A stretch of DNA of 64,000 nucleotides from an uncultured Planctomycetota bacterium (GTDB lineage: Bacteria > Planctomycetota > Phycisphaerae > Sedimentisphaerales > UBA12454). The notes below the pieces were generated by a model. It saw only the letters and a program-made list of their open reading frames with translations. It did not search any database and had not been told where the DNA came from. The stretch covers positions 62,001 to 126,000 of the forward strand of contig CAINDG010000013.1 of assembly GCA_903847315.1 (NCBI GenBank), given 5' to 3'. The translations under genes and the position numbers were made by a program. Each line of letters begins with the position of its first letter. Within the stretch, counting starts at the first letter, position 1. This document shows positions 16,395 to 26,274 of the stretch, piece by piece.

Positions 16395-17254
16395 TTTCTT
16401 TTGTGCAGGAATATATCCGCAGTTACATTAATCCCAAAACTTATGACAAACAAAACTATGCCTATGGCGAACAGGGCGAAATAATGCTCGCTTCCTACGA
16501 CCGCTTCGCCCATTTCCGCCGCAATCGTAGCGGTCAGTGTTCTGGTCGGCTGCAAAATGCTGTGGGGTATAACCGCGGCGTTTCCGGTAATCATCATCAC
16601 AGCCATTGTTTCGCCGATGACTCTGCCTAACCCAAGCATTACAGCCGCCAAAATGCCGCTCGACGCGGCAGGGAGCATAACCCGCCAGATTGCCTGCCAT
16701 CGCGTTGCGCCAAGAGCCAAGGCGCCTTCCTTATACGATTTAGGTATGGAATAAAGAGCGTCTTCGGCGATGGAAACAATCGTCGGCATAGCCATAAACG
16801 CCAGCATAATCGAGCCGGACAGGGCGGTAAGTCCTGTCGGAAGGTGAAAAATATTTTTTACCCACGGCACCAATGTAACCATCCCGATAAAACCTAATAC
16901 GACGCTGGGAATTGCTGCCAGAAGTTCGATTCCGGCTTTTAATATCTCTTTTAATTTCAATGGGGCGACTTCCGCGATGTAAATTGCGCTTGCGACGCCG
17001 ATGGGAATGGAAATTACCGCTGCGCCTAAGGTAACAAGTAATGAGCCGAGTATCAGCGGCAGGATTCCAAGCTGGGGAGGTTCGGAGATGGGATACCATT
17101 TACTGCCAAGCAGGAATTTCGCGGGCGAAACGGTTTTAAATACCGCAAGACCTTCCTTGAGAAGGAAAAGGAAAATCAGAACGACAAAAAATATCGATGC
17201 CAATCCGCAAATGAGGATTAGCTTCTCAATCAAAAATTCCTTAAATTTTCGCAT
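16388..17254 (-). CDS. pstC: Phosphate ABC transporter permease PstC
   Basis: 288-residue permease with six hydrophobic spans. The EAA-loop motif is KEGALALGATRWQAIWRVMLP, and LGLGRVIGETMAVMMITGN is a PstC hallmark. LEGxKWYPISEPPQ-like text near residue 50 (LLGSKWYPISEPP) is also typical. It pairs with PstA to carry phosphate handed over by PstS. The gene begins 6 bp after pstS on the same strand. Confidence 0.95.
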   Translation of the reverse strand: MRKFKEFLIEKLILICGLASIFFVVLIFLFLLKEGLAVFKTVSPAKFLLGSKWYPISEPPQLGILPLILGSLLVTLGAAVISIPIGVASAIYIAEVAPLKLKEILKAGIELLAAIPSVVLGFIGMVTLVPWVKNIFHLPTGLTALSGSIMLAFMAMPTIVSIAEDALYSIPKSYKEGALALGATRWQAIWRVMLPAASSGILAAVMLGLGRVIGETMAVMMITGNAAVIPHSILQPTRTLTATIAAEMGEAVVGSEHYFALFAIGIVLFVISFGINVTADIFLHKRKW

Positions 17255-17260
17255 AGTCCT

Positions 17261-18118
17261 TTATTTAACAACAGGTACGAAATCCGTTTTTAAGACGATA
17301 TCCTGACCTTCTTTTGAAAGTGCGAAATCCACGATTTTTTTAACCAGACCGGCAGGCTCGCCGTTTGTGTAGAGCAGCAGCGGACGGGATATAGGATATT
17401 TTCCGCTTATTACGTTATCAATTTTAGGAGCAATGAACTCTGAATTGGGGTCTTTGGCTACCAGAATAGCTTTTTGTTTACTGCTGATATATCCCATACC
17501 GTAGTAGCCTATGGCGTCCGGGTTGCCGGCCACTTCATCAGCGATTGCCTGCGACGAGGACAGCATAAGTGCCGAGGGGGCAAATTCAGCAGTGGAAGCG
17601 GGGTCGTTTTTTCGCAGGACGTGCTCTTTGAAGTAAACATGTGTTCCGGAGTTTACCTCTCTGGAGAGAATGACGATTTTGCCGTCCTGGCCGCCTAATT
17701 GCTTCCAGTTTGTGGTTTTTCCTGTGAAAATATCCGCTAACTGGCCAAGTGTGAGTTTGCTTACCGGATTTTTCGGGTTGACTACTACCGCCAGCCCGTC
17801 AAGGGCGACCTTTATCTCAAACGGCTTGATTCCTTTTTTACCGGCCAGTTCAATTTCTTTAGGTTTTATATTTCTTGAACTCATTGCTATATCGCAAGTT
17901 GCGCTTATAAGAGCGGATAGTCCCGTGCCGGAGCCGCCGCCGGTTACGGAGATGAAATCTGTGGGGTTTAATTCCATATATTTTTCGGCCCAGGCCTGGC
18001 CGAGGTTGACCATAGTATCTGAGCCTTTAATCTGGACAAAATTTTTGCCTGACCCGGCGAATACAGATACCGCAAATATAAGCAGCAGGATAGTGGAGAT
18101 TGTATGTAGTTTCTTCAT
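17261..18118 (-). CDS. pstS: Periplasmic phosphate-binding protein PstS
   Basis: 285 residues with a signal peptide (LHTISTILLLIFAVSVFAG). Mature motifs bind phosphate: KGSDTM, TGGGSGTGLSALI and SREVNSGTHVYF. It delivers Pi to PstCA. The ribosome binding site GGAGG lies 9 nt before ATG. It is first in the six-gene order pstS-pstC-pstA-pstB1-pstB2-phoU. A promoter pair lies upstream, and a CTGTCAA half-site (18247-18253, minus strand) is reminiscent of a Pho box but has no convincing second half. Confidence 0.95.
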   Translation of the reverse strand: MKKLHTISTILLLIFAVSVFAGSGKNFVQIKGSDTMVNLGQAWAEKYMELNPTDFISVTGGGSGTGLSALISATCDIAMSSRNIKPKEIELAGKKGIKPFEIKVALDGLAVVVNPKNPVSKLTLGQLADIFTGKTTNWKQLGGQDGKIVILSREVNSGTHVYFKEHVLRKNDPASTAEFAPSALMLSSSQAIADEVAGNPDAIGYYGMGYISSKQKAILVAKDPNSEFIAPKIDNVISGKYPISRPLLLYTNGEPAGLVKKIVDFALSKEGQDIVLKTDFVPVVK

Positions 18119-18178
18119 AACTTTTTGCCTCCGTTCTATTTCTTTCCAAGATACGGTTTTTTTTACAGCCCCATCGTT

Positions 18179-18206
18179 ATTCTAAATATTTTTTTATAGC
18201 AATCAA
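18179..18206 (-). promoter_or_regulatory. Candidate promoter of the pst operon
   Basis: On the minus strand TTGATT (18206-18201) and TAGAAT (18184-18179) are 16 bp apart, about 60 bp before the pstS start. The surrounding DNA is very AT-rich. Confidence 0.4.
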
Positions 18207-18262
18207 CTAAAAAAATAGATTAAAATTTCCCTATATGGATAAAAAGTTGACAGAGTGCAGGA

Positions 18263-18634
18263 ATGGAAAACTTTCAAGAACTATTTAAAAGACTCTCAAA
18301 GTCGAAATTCAGAAGCAGATTCAGGATTAAACCTGCTGATGTCGAGTACGTAAGGCAGAAGGGTATTGATACTATCGAACGGCACGCAAGGGATTTTGTA
18401 ACTAAGCGTCTTGCCCCTGCAGAGCCGAAAAATGACGGTAAACAAACGCCAATAAGGGGTCATCCGGTCTTTATCGCCCAGCATGCGACGGCAACCTGCT
18501 GCCGAAAATGCCTCCAGAAGTGGCACAAAATAGCCCAATATAAAGCATTAAGCGAGCCCCAGACCGATTATGTCGTTTCAGTTTTAATTGCCTGGATTAA
18601 AAAACAAATTGACATTCACCACCCGATAGTATAA
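18263..18634 (+). CDS. DUF4186 family protein
   Basis: 123 residues. The family signature is seen as SKFRSRFR near residue 14, then NDGKQTP, RGHPVFIAQHATATCC and CLQKWH. It is conserved as a small single-domain protein in many bacteria; the conserved His and paired Cys suggest a metal site, but no function is established to my knowledge. No signal peptide or membrane span is visible. It is divergent from pstS and 68 bp before typA, on the same strand. Confidence 0.85.
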   Translation: MENFQELFKRLSKSKFRSRFRIKPADVEYVRQKGIDTIERHARDFVTKRLAPAEPKNDGKQTPIRGHPVFIAQHATATCCRKCLQKWHKIAQYKALSEPQTDYVVSVLIAWIKKQIDIHHPIV

Positions 18635-18702
18635 AGTAACTCGTTTTCATAAAAGGGATTAAAGCAAGTCCTGATTACTAAACTAACTTTTTTGGGATTT
18701 TT

Positions 18703-20562
18703 ATGTATTCAAATTATATTCGTAATGTAGCGATAATCGCCCACGTTGACCACGGCAAGACGACGCTTCTTGACAGGCTCCTGTATCAGTCCGGAATGTT
18801 TCGGACTGAAGACCTTGATAAACTGGCCGGCGGCGTCGAAGGCCTTATTATGGATTCCAACCCTATCGAGCGGGAGCGGGGCATAACAATCCTGAGCAAA
18901 AACTGCGCGGTTTACTATACCGATGTCGAAGGCGATGAGTATAAAATCAATATAATCGACACACCCGGCCACGCAGATTTTGGCGGCGAAGTCGAACGTG
19001 TCTTAAAAATGGCCGATGGTGTTTTGCTTTTGGTTGATGCGTTTGAAGGGCCTATGCCGCAGACGAGATTTGTATTATCCAAAGCCCTTGAAAATAAACT
19101 AAAGCCTATAATTGTAATCAATAAGATAGACCGCGAAAACAGCAGGCCGCACGATGTTGTCAACGAAGTATTCGATTTGCTCGTTCAGCTCGGCGCCAGC
19201 GATGATGCTCTTGATTTTCCTATTATTTACGCTTCTGCAAGACAAGGCTGGGCATCGGATGACCCTGATAAGAAAACTAATAATATGAAGATAGTATTCG
19301 AAACCATTATAAATAAGGTTCCTCCGCCAAAGGCCAATCTTGACGCTCCGCTGCAAATGCTGGTAACCAGTCTCGAATATTCGGATTATGTCGGGAAAAT
19401 CGCGGTAGGCAGAGTCTTTGCCGGCCAGATACGTGAAGGCCAGAATGTTACAGTAATTGACGCAAATAATGTGCATACCCTGCAGAAGGTTTTGCAGGTT
19501 CATCTCTTTGACGGTCTTACTCGAAAGCAGGTTCCTGAGGTTTTGGCAGGCGATATTTGCGCAGTGTCCGGCCTTGACCCTGTTGATATCGCCAACACTA
19601 TTGCCTGTGCGGACAATCCTTCCAAGCTTGCTGTTATCGCTGTCGATGAGCCGACAATGTCGATGACATTCAGGGTAAACGATGGGCCTTTCGCAGGTCG
19701 TGATGGCAAATATGTAACCAGCAGGCAAATTGGCGAAAGACTCGAAAAGGAACTTCAGCATAATGTCGCATTGAGAGTCGAGCCGGGCGTGACGCCTGAG
19801 GAATTTAACGTTTCCGGCAGGGGACTGATGCATCTTGGAATATTGCTTGAGAATATGCGGCGCGAAGGATATGAAATTTGCGTCGGCAAACCGGAAGTCA
19901 TTTTGAAAGTAATCGACGGCATACATCAGGAGCCGATAGAATTGCTTGCGATAGATTGCCCTATAGATTGCCAGAGCGCTGTAATGGGTCTTGTAGGCGA
20001 ACGCCGATGCGAAGTTGTTAAAATAGACGCCAAAAGCGGCACCAGCGATTTTATTCATATGGAATTTTTGATACCGTCCCGCGGCCTGTTCGGTCTTCAC
20101 GCAAGAATGATGAACGCCACCCAGGGCAAAGCGATTATGCATCATTCATTTGAAAGATATGAGCCGATGCGGGGCTCGATTCCACAGCGAAAATCAGGCG
20201 TTATGATTGCGACCAATACCGGCCAGGTAACAGCTTACGCGCTTGACGCCTTATACGACCGGGGTACTTTTTTTGTCGAGCCCGGCGAAACGGTTTATGA
20301 TGGTCAGGTAGTCGGCGAACACTGCAAAGATAATGACATACCTGTAAATCCGGTAAAACTAAAACAGATGAGCAATATGCGAGCGTCCGGCAAAGATGAG
20401 GCCGCACGAGTCAAGGCTGCACGAAAAATGAGTCTTGAGTTGTCGATGGAGTACATACAGTCCGACGAGCTTGTTGAAATTTGCCCCAATTCAATTCGAA
20501 TCCGCAAGCGTTTCCTGAAAGAAGAAGACCGCCGCCGCGCTGTCCGCAAAACCTCCCAGTAG
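18703..20562 (+). CDS. typA: Ribosome-associated GTPase TypA/BipA
   Basis: 619 residues, the usual length for this EF-G-like translational GTPase, which aids late 50S assembly and stress or cold growth. All G motifs are visible: G1 AHVDHGKTTL, G2 RERGITI, G3 DTPGHADFGGEVERVL, G4 NKID and G5 SARQGW. The C-terminal part carries GRGLMHLGILLENMRREG and SRGLFGLHARMMNAT, diagnostic for TypA. It is probably co-transcribed with murJ, which starts 61 bp downstream on the same strand. Confidence 0.97.
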   Translation: MYSNYIRNVAIIAHVDHGKTTLLDRLLYQSGMFRTEDLDKLAGGVEGLIMDSNPIERERGITILSKNCAVYYTDVEGDEYKINIIDTPGHADFGGEVERVLKMADGVLLLVDAFEGPMPQTRFVLSKALENKLKPIIVINKIDRENSRPHDVVNEVFDLLVQLGASDDALDFPIIYASARQGWASDDPDKKTNNMKIVFETIINKVPPPKANLDAPLQMLVTSLEYSDYVGKIAVGRVFAGQIREGQNVTVIDANNVHTLQKVLQVHLFDGLTRKQVPEVLAGDICAVSGLDPVDIANTIACADNPSKLAVIAVDEPTMSMTFRVNDGPFAGRDGKYVTSRQIGERLEKELQHNVALRVEPGVTPEEFNVSGRGLMHLGILLENMRREGYEICVGKPEVILKVIDGIHQEPIELLAIDCPIDCQSAVMGLVGERRCEVVKIDAKSGTSDFIHMEFLIPSRGLFGLHARMMNATQGKAIMHHSFERYEPMRGSIPQRKSGVMIATNTGQVTAYALDALYDRGTFFVEPGETVYDGQVVGEHCKDNDIPVNPVKLKQMSNMRASGKDEAARVKAARKMSLELSMEYIQSDELVEICPNSIRIRKRFLKEEDRRRAVRKTSQ

Positions 20563-20623
20563 AATGTTTTTCCTGATGTTTTTGCCTGGAGTTACGGCAG
20601 GTTGTAAATTATAATTCACCCCT

Positions 20624-22234
20624 ATGGACTCAAAAGCCCAAAGCGAACATAAGGAACGCGAGCACTTTTTTAACGCCGCAAAAGTAGTGGCGGTTATCAC
20701 CCTGATTTCGCGCATATTCGGTCTTTTCCGGGATATGGGAGTTGCCTCGCTCGGTACGACCCGCTACAACGACGCCTTTGGTCTGGCGTTTAAAATCCCC
20801 AATCTTTTCAGACGGCTGTTCGGCGAAGGCGCTCTTGCCTCGGCGTTTGTGCCGGTTTTTACCGATGTGAATGAAAAAGAAGGAGCTGAAAAGGCCCGCC
20901 TTCTGCTTGCAAACGCATTTGCCATACTTACTGTCTTCCTGGCGGTTCTGTTGGTTATCGGCGAGCTGGGGTTCTTTTTATATTCGCTTGTGCCCGGCCC
21001 CAAAGACAGGGAGTTTCTGATGCTCCTTGCGATAATTATGTATCCTTATATGTTCACTGTTTGCCTGCTTGCGCTCTGTTCGGCGGCTCTTAACTCAAAA
21101 GGCCATTTTGTATTTCCAGCGGCGGCGCCGATTATATTTAATATTTTTGGAATTGTCGCAACCTGGTGGCTGGCGCCATATCTCAAGGAAAACCTCCATC
21201 AGCTTGTTATGGTGTCGTTCAGTGTTGTTGTTGCCGGCGTAGTGCAGCTTGCCGCGGTGCTGTGGCTGTTGAAAAAAGGCGGCCTTTACCTTCGCCCTCG
21301 ACTTAAGCCGGTAGAACCCGGAATCAAGCCCATAATCCAGCTTCTTATGCCGATGCTTATGGGGCTTGGCTTCCTGCAGTTTTCAGAAGTTTTCCAGGAT
21401 ATTATCGCGTGGAATCTTACCTTAACAAAACTGTCGTCTGCAATTAATATTTTCGGCTGGTCGATACCCTGCCCGTTGAGAGAAGGGGTTATTGTGCGAG
21501 TCGGTGTTGCCCGTGCGTTTTATCAATTTCCGATGGGTGTACTTGCAATCTCGCTTGGCGTTGCGGTATTTCCGCTGCTGAGCCGATACGCTTCCCGCGG
21601 CGATATCCCGAACCTTCGCGACAGCATTAACCGTGCAATTCGTCTTTCGCTGATGGAGGGTCTGGCAACGGGTGTCGGCCTTTTCATACTTGCCGAACCG
21701 ATTATGATGATTTACGCCCGGCGCAGGTTTTCTGTGGCCGATGCTATGCAGGCCGCGTTTGTATTGAAGATGTATGTGCTTGGTATGTGGGCGTATTGCA
21801 GTTATCAAATTCTCGCAAGGGCGTTTTATGCCTGCAAAGACACTAAAACACCTCTTAAAGTTTCGTGCATCCTGGCTGTTGTGAATTTAATTTTGCTGCT
21901 GGCGCTTATATGGCTGCCGGGAATGGGACCGGGAGCATTTGGGCTTTCGACGTCGATTACATTCGCGATGAATACGATGATTCTGATTTATATATTGCGC
22001 AAACGGCTCGGACTTATTGGCGGGCGAAAAATCGCTGCCAGTTTAATTCGGGCGGTAGTCGCCTGCGCCGTAATGGCCGTGGTTGTATATTCTTTGGAAT
22101 GGTATATGAAGGATATTAATAACCTGATTATTTTGGGGGTATGTGTACCTGCGGGGGCGGTAGTGTTTATATCTGTTTTATGGTTGCTAAGAGCGCCGGA
22201 ATTAGGAGAGCTTATGGGGAAAAGTGAAAATTAA
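20624..22234 (+). CDS. murJ: Lipid II flippase MurJ
   Basis: 536-residue polytopic protein of the MOP superfamily with about 14 spans. The family N-terminus is clear: ISRIFGLFRDMGVASLGTT, then DAFGLAFKIPNLFRRLFGEGALASAFVPVF. The latter contains the Arg and Asp/Glu residues needed for lipid II flipping. It flips the peptidoglycan precursor across the inner membrane. It should not be confused with the separate Wzx flippase of the polysaccharide locus. The gene converges with the next gene at 8 bp distance. Confidence 0.95.
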   Translation: MDSKAQSEHKEREHFFNAAKVVAVITLISRIFGLFRDMGVASLGTTRYNDAFGLAFKIPNLFRRLFGEGALASAFVPVFTDVNEKEGAEKARLLLANAFAILTVFLAVLLVIGELGFFLYSLVPGPKDREFLMLLAIIMYPYMFTVCLLALCSAALNSKGHFVFPAAAPIIFNIFGIVATWWLAPYLKENLHQLVMVSFSVVVAGVVQLAAVLWLLKKGGLYLRPRLKPVEPGIKPIIQLLMPMLMGLGFLQFSEVFQDIIAWNLTLTKLSSAINIFGWSIPCPLREGVIVRVGVARAFYQFPMGVLAISLGVAVFPLLSRYASRGDIPNLRDSINRAIRLSLMEGLATGVGLFILAEPIMMIYARRRFSVADAMQAAFVLKMYVLGMWAYCSYQILARAFYACKDTKTPLKVSCILAVVNLILLLALIWLPGMGPGAFGLSTSITFAMNTMILIYILRKRLGLIGGRKIAASLIRAVVACAVMAVVVYSLEWYMKDINNLIILGVCVPAGAVVFISVLWLLRAPELGELMGKSEN

Positions 22235-22242
22235 CAAAGAAA

Positions 22243-24192
22243 TTACTTTTTTGCTGGTATTTTGAAAAATTGCACTGTTATTTTATCTTTGAAGAAAGCA
22301 GGATGTTCCGTCCATAACGCTATACCGGTTAAATTTTTCTTGATATCGCCTTTCCATATTCTCAATAAATCATTTTGGTCCGCGACATATTGAGAGACAA
22401 ACAGACCATTCATCGCGTTGGAAAAAACTAACCGCCTCGGTCTTCCGTCCATAAGTTCCTCTTTGTTAAGAAACGCGATGTAAACATTTGGAGGTTTAAA
22501 CATGAACTTTCGTACAAGTCCCGGCAGATTGTGTTCAATACGAATTTTTGCGAAAAGCAGCCCATCGCCGACCTGAGGCAACGGAATTATTTGGTCGAAA
22601 TTCACGGTTTTTGTACTTATATATTCTTCTGTGCCGGTATTAGCAGAAGGGTTTTTCCGCAGCACAACGAAATCGCCATCCTGTGCGCATATCTCGTATT
22701 TTTGCAGAAGCGTTCTAAATGTTGCAGGCTCGTCGAAAATCGCATATCTGCCGTCGATTGTATTCGGGGCATAAAGTATGTATTCGGGTCCTGAGTCCGA
22801 TGAAATATATTTTGCGTTAAGCAAATCGAGATATTCGGTATATGCCGAATAGGACTGAAAGACCGGCCTGGGATGCCATTTAAGCCCATACGCCTCGGCA
22901 ATCGCTATATCGTACGGAAAAACGTCCATTGTATGATTCGAAAGCATTTCGACTGTTTCAGTTTTTAAATGATAATATTGCACCAGCCATGTTTTCAATG
23001 CTGCCGCTTGTTCCTCTACACCGATGCCCCTGAAGAGATTAGAACTGAGCTGCAGGTTTTTTATTTTATCTGCGGCGCTGCTGCATATATATGAATTCCG
23101 AAACGAAAATATTTTTCCGCAGTATTGGAAAAGCATTATGAAAACGAACAGCAAGACAGCGTATCTGATTATTTTGGCATCAATGAAAGGCTTCAGGATG
23201 TACAATCCAAGCACCATCAGCCACATACAATAGAAATGAAGTACATGAAGGTCATGTCTTACAAATCCCTGCTTAAAACTTAAAAATAGCACGCCAAAAC
23301 CGAGAGCGAGATAGGATAAGTCCTGCCGTTTTTTCTTAATCGCGCAATAGCAGAATAGACATATATATAAAACCCACGCAAATACCGCCAGCCCAATATC
23401 CGTTTTGCTGCCGTCGAGTCCCATCGCATCGTTAAAGCCGCTTGAGACTTGCCAGCAGTTGTATAGATATACAAAAATTGCTTTAAGCGACCCAAGCAGC
23501 AGCAAGCCGAGGACGCCGAATGAAATTAAACATGCAACCAGAAAAATAACGGCTTCTTTACTTCTTTTGTTCCGGATTAAGATGCAGGAAAAGACTACGC
23601 CGGTAATGCCGCCCGCCATCGCGGCAGAAAATTTGGTAAATGGCAGTATGCTGTAAAAGAACGCCAAACCTAATAATGGAATCAGACTTCTTTTGCCAAG
23701 AGTATATAGAACACTGAAAACGAAAACGCAAAACAGCAATTCAAAATCGCGACCTGGTAAAAAACTCCTGCAGACAAGGGTGAAAATGATAGCGAGAATA
23801 ACCGTTTTTATCAGATTAGCGTTCATTTTTCTGAGATATAATGAACAGCCAAATAAAGTTAGTGCATATATTGCCAGTGTGTATAAAGCGGAGTATATCC
23901 ATAGATTCTTATAGAGAACCAAAGGTACGGTAAGAAACCCTAATGGCCCATAAGTAAATACGATATCCCTGCCGTAAATCAACCCCTCATGGGCCGCCCT
24001 GTGCAAACCTATATACCATGACAAGTCAACGCCATATGTATGGATAATTAAAGAAGGGAATGACAGTATAATTACGCAAATCAGCAACACGAGTTGCAAA
24101 TATGGCAGCTTTTTATTGTCGGGGTCTGTTAAAAAGTTAATATAGCCTGCTTGTTTCACGCCCAGCGTTACTTTTTTTCTTAGGTTTTTCAC
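22243..24192 (-). CDS. Large polytopic membrane protein, possible GT-C glycosyltransferase
   Basis: 649 residues. About eleven hydrophobic spans fill residues ~30-380, followed by a soluble ~260-residue C-terminal domain. The first loop contains YGVDLSWYIGLHRAAHEG and a FTYGPLGFL motif, an Asp-bearing arrangement similar in position to the catalytic first loop of GT-C enzymes. I cannot name the family. The start appears to be GTG 24192. It is the last gene of the minus-strand polysaccharide block, 33 bp after the next membrane protein gene, so a role in glycan assembly or modification is inferred from context only. Confidence 0.55.
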   Translation of the reverse strand: MKNLRKKVTLGVKQAGYINFLTDPDNKKLPYLQLVLLICVIILSFPSLIIHTYGVDLSWYIGLHRAAHEGLIYGRDIVFTYGPLGFLTVPLVLYKNLWIYSALYTLAIYALTLFGCSLYLRKMNANLIKTVILAIIFTLVCRSFLPGRDFELLFCVFVFSVLYTLGKRSLIPLLGLAFFYSILPFTKFSAAMAGGITGVVFSCILIRNKRSKEAVIFLVACLISFGVLGLLLLGSLKAIFVYLYNCWQVSSGFNDAMGLDGSKTDIGLAVFAWVLYICLFCYCAIKKKRQDLSYLALGFGVLFLSFKQGFVRHDLHVLHFYCMWLMVLGLYILKPFIDAKIIRYAVLLFVFIMLFQYCGKIFSFRNSYICSSAADKIKNLQLSSNLFRGIGVEEQAAALKTWLVQYYHLKTETVEMLSNHTMDVFPYDIAIAEAYGLKWHPRPVFQSYSAYTEYLDLLNAKYISSDSGPEYILYAPNTIDGRYAIFDEPATFRTLLQKYEICAQDGDFVVLRKNPSANTGTEEYISTKTVNFDQIIPLPQVGDGLLFAKIRIEHNLPGLVRKFMFKPPNVYIAFLNKEELMDGRPRRLVFSNAMNGLFVSQYVADQNDLLRIWKGDIKKNLTGIALWTEHPAFFKDKITVQFFKIPAKK

Positions 24193-24225
24193 AGAGATTC
24201 TCGAAAGACTTATATTTTCAGGTTT

Positions 24226-25548
24226 TTACTCGCCGGTTTTAAATTTTATGCCCAGTTCAGACAGGGTTTTAATTCTCGGCCTGACAACATAGGAACGAGG
24301 GTACAATCTGTTGAGGAAATATTCGTCTGCGGTGTCAGGATGAGTCAGGCAAAAAGCTGAAGCGTTGACATATATAGATTTTACCTTCATTCTTTCCAGC
24401 CCACTGCGATAACTATTGGTGTATAATATGATAAATATGAATATAATGACCATAAGAAATAAACTTTTTAGAAACTTGTTTTTCATATCGGGATAAAATC
24501 TTATCGAATGCTGCAGCAAAACGCCTGCGGAGAGCGGCAGAAGGAGTGAGATTGTAGTATATCTGCTTGAGAACGCCTGTTCCCAGCTGAAGCCGATTCT
24601 TCCTACGCCGGTTGCACAGGCAGCCATGCAGGCGTATAGTGCCATTGCTATCCAGGGTGCCATATCGCTTAGTTTTTGTTTGTCGAATCGCCAGAGATTG
24701 AAAATTGCCAGCGATATCAGAACCAGCGAAATTATCGTAACCGCCAAAGAGATGGGATAAGTCCAGCCGAGAGATGCTCCCAGATATGTTAATACATACC
24801 TGATGTAAATTAATGGATAACTGAGGAATAACAGTACGGAAGGGTGCTCGGTGGGGTTTGCGTATTCGTAATAGTAGAGCAGAATGGTAGCAATGCAGGC
24901 GAAGGTCCATATTATAATATGTTTTAGTTTCCATTTTTTCTGCAGCAGCATCACAAAGAGTACGGCAGGCCAGCTTGCCAGGCCGGTATTGAAAGAATAG
25001 CTGGACAATACGGCACCTGATATTGCGATAATCAGGCCGACAGTTTTACCCTGCCATTTATTTGCGGCCCATATTGCGATAACAAGCCCGAGTACAGACA
25101 TAAAAACTTGAATCTGCCAGCCCCATCCCCAGTTTTCGTACTGAACCATAGAAAATATCATCAGAGAAAGGAAAATCTTCAGCCAGGGTGATGTTGTTTT
25201 CGAGGTGCTGCCAAGAATTGATAGAAGAAACAGAAAGGTAAAAGTCGCCAGCAGCATACTTGTGCATAGTTCAAGAAAAATATTCCAGCCTGACAGGCGG
25301 GCAAGGATCAGCATTACCATCTCAGGAAAGAATATCCGATGTTCGTTGTGTTGAGCCCAAACATCAGCAAGGGTAAGAGTATGGTTATGTATTTTTTCAA
25401 GCAGGGGAACAAGCTCCCACTGGTCCCAATAAGGAATTGTAACGCCGAATTTGCATACAAAAAAGAATACCAGGATGAGCGGCAGAATAATCGCAATGGG
25501 AACAATAACTTTTTTCATTATCGCCGAAAGTGTATGGTTTGAATCCAT
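24226..25548 (-). CDS. Polytopic membrane protein, possible GT-C glycosyltransferase
   Basis: About 440 residues with ten to twelve hydrophobic spans. The first large loop carries VTIPYWDQWELVPLL and AQHNEHRIFFPE, acidic motifs reminiscent of the Asp-containing loop of lipid-linked sugar transferases. A short soluble C-terminus follows. ATG 25548 (GGGAAAA upstream) is preferred over the in-frame TTG 25566, which overlaps the preceding gene. It lies 14 bp behind a DPM1-like GT2 gene, which makes a polyprenyl-phosphate-sugar donor, the usual substrate of GT-C enzymes. This pairing supports but does not prove the assignment. Confidence 0.55.
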   Translation of the reverse strand: MDSNHTLSAIMKKVIVPIAIILPLILVFFFVCKFGVTIPYWDQWELVPLLEKIHNHTLTLADVWAQHNEHRIFFPEMVMLILARLSGWNIFLELCTSMLLATFTFLFLLSILGSTSKTTSPWLKIFLSLMIFSMVQYENWGWGWQIQVFMSVLGLVIAIWAANKWQGKTVGLIIAISGAVLSSYSFNTGLASWPAVLFVMLLQKKWKLKHIIIWTFACIATILLYYYEYANPTEHPSVLLFLSYPLIYIRYVLTYLGASLGWTYPISLAVTIISLVLISLAIFNLWRFDKQKLSDMAPWIAMALYACMAACATGVGRIGFSWEQAFSSRYTTISLLLPLSAGVLLQHSIRFYPDMKNKFLKSLFLMVIIFIFIILYTNSYRSGLERMKVKSIYVNASAFCLTHPDTADEYFLNRLYPRSYVVRPRIKTLSELGIKFKTGE

Positions 25549-25562
25549 TTTTTCCCAGCAAA

Positions 25563-26273
25563 TCAAAATTTATTACGAAAATTTTTGTTCAAAGCGTAAA
25601 AATACCACCTGAGATATTTCGGCATCCATTTTAAAATTCTAAATCTTGACTGGCCGGCCTGCCGGTCGGTCCATATACACGGCAATTCGGTAACTTTGTA
25701 TCCTGCAAAATGAGCTTTGACGACTATTTCCATTCCTATTTCAAATCCATTTTCGCTCTCGATGTCAATCTTATCCACCATAGATTTTCTATAGAGCTTA
25801 AAGCTGTTCGTTGCATCGTGAACGGGCAGGCTGGTAATATATTTAAGGCTGACCCCTGCGATTCGGGAGAGCAGTTTTTTGAAAAACGGGCCCCCAATCT
25901 GTTTGCCGCCTTTCATATATCTTGAGCCGCAAATAAGGTCATAACCCTGTGACATTAATTTGCACATCTGGTCTGTTATGGAGTAATCGTCCGACAAATC
26001 CGCCATTGTTACAAGCAGATAATCATTAGGAGCTTTTCTAAGCCCCGTTTTGATGGCATTTGCCACACCTCGTGCCGGATTTTTCAACAGCTCTATGGGC
26101 AGACCTTTTTCCTGCATTTTTTTTGCGGCAGGCAGTGTGTTGTCCTCGTCAAAGTCGTAAACAATATAAGTCTTATGGGGAGTATGTACTTTTTGTTCGA
26201 TGGCAAGAAGCGTGGCTTCTATGTTAGCTCCCTCATTATAAACAGGGATTATAATCCCCAGAGGCTGCTGCAA
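25563..26273 (-). CDS. Family 2 glycosyltransferase, polyprenyl-phosphate mannose/glucose synthase-like
   Basis: About 236 residues, a single GT-A domain without C-terminal membrane spans. Motifs run GIIIPVYNEGANI (N-term), then YDFDEDNT (donor binding), MADLSDD (the DxD-equivalent) and DATNSFKLYR. These match the dolichol-phosphate-mannose-synthase branch of GT2. It likely loads a sugar on a polyprenyl phosphate at the inner face of the membrane. The start is read as TTG 26273 because GGGAGG sits 8 nt before it and the upstream epimerase stops two bases earlier. The longer frame from TTG 26294 would overlap that gene. Confidence 0.85.
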   Translation of the reverse strand: MQQPLGIIIPVYNEGANIEATLLAIEQKVHTPHKTYIVYDFDEDNTLPAAKKMQEKGLPIELLKNPARGVANAIKTGLRKAPNDYLLVTMADLSDDYSITDQMCKLMSQGYDLICGSRYMKGGKQIGGPFFKKLLSRIAGVSLKYITSLPVHDATNSFKLYRKSMVDKIDIESENGFEIGMEIVVKAHFAGYKVTELPCIWTDRQAGQSRFRILKWMPKYLRWYFYALNKNFRNKF

Positions 26274-26274
26274 T

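Noticed and set aside
18235..18253. Possible PhoB box upstream of pstS (CTGTCAA on the minus strand)
   Set aside because: Only one half-site fits; the second 7-mer at the required spacing does not match, so it is mentioned only as context.
19099..20145. 348-codon minus-strand frame within typA
   Set aside because: Antisense shadow of typA, which is complete and highly conserved; composition is Cys/His/Tyr-rich and unlike a real protein.
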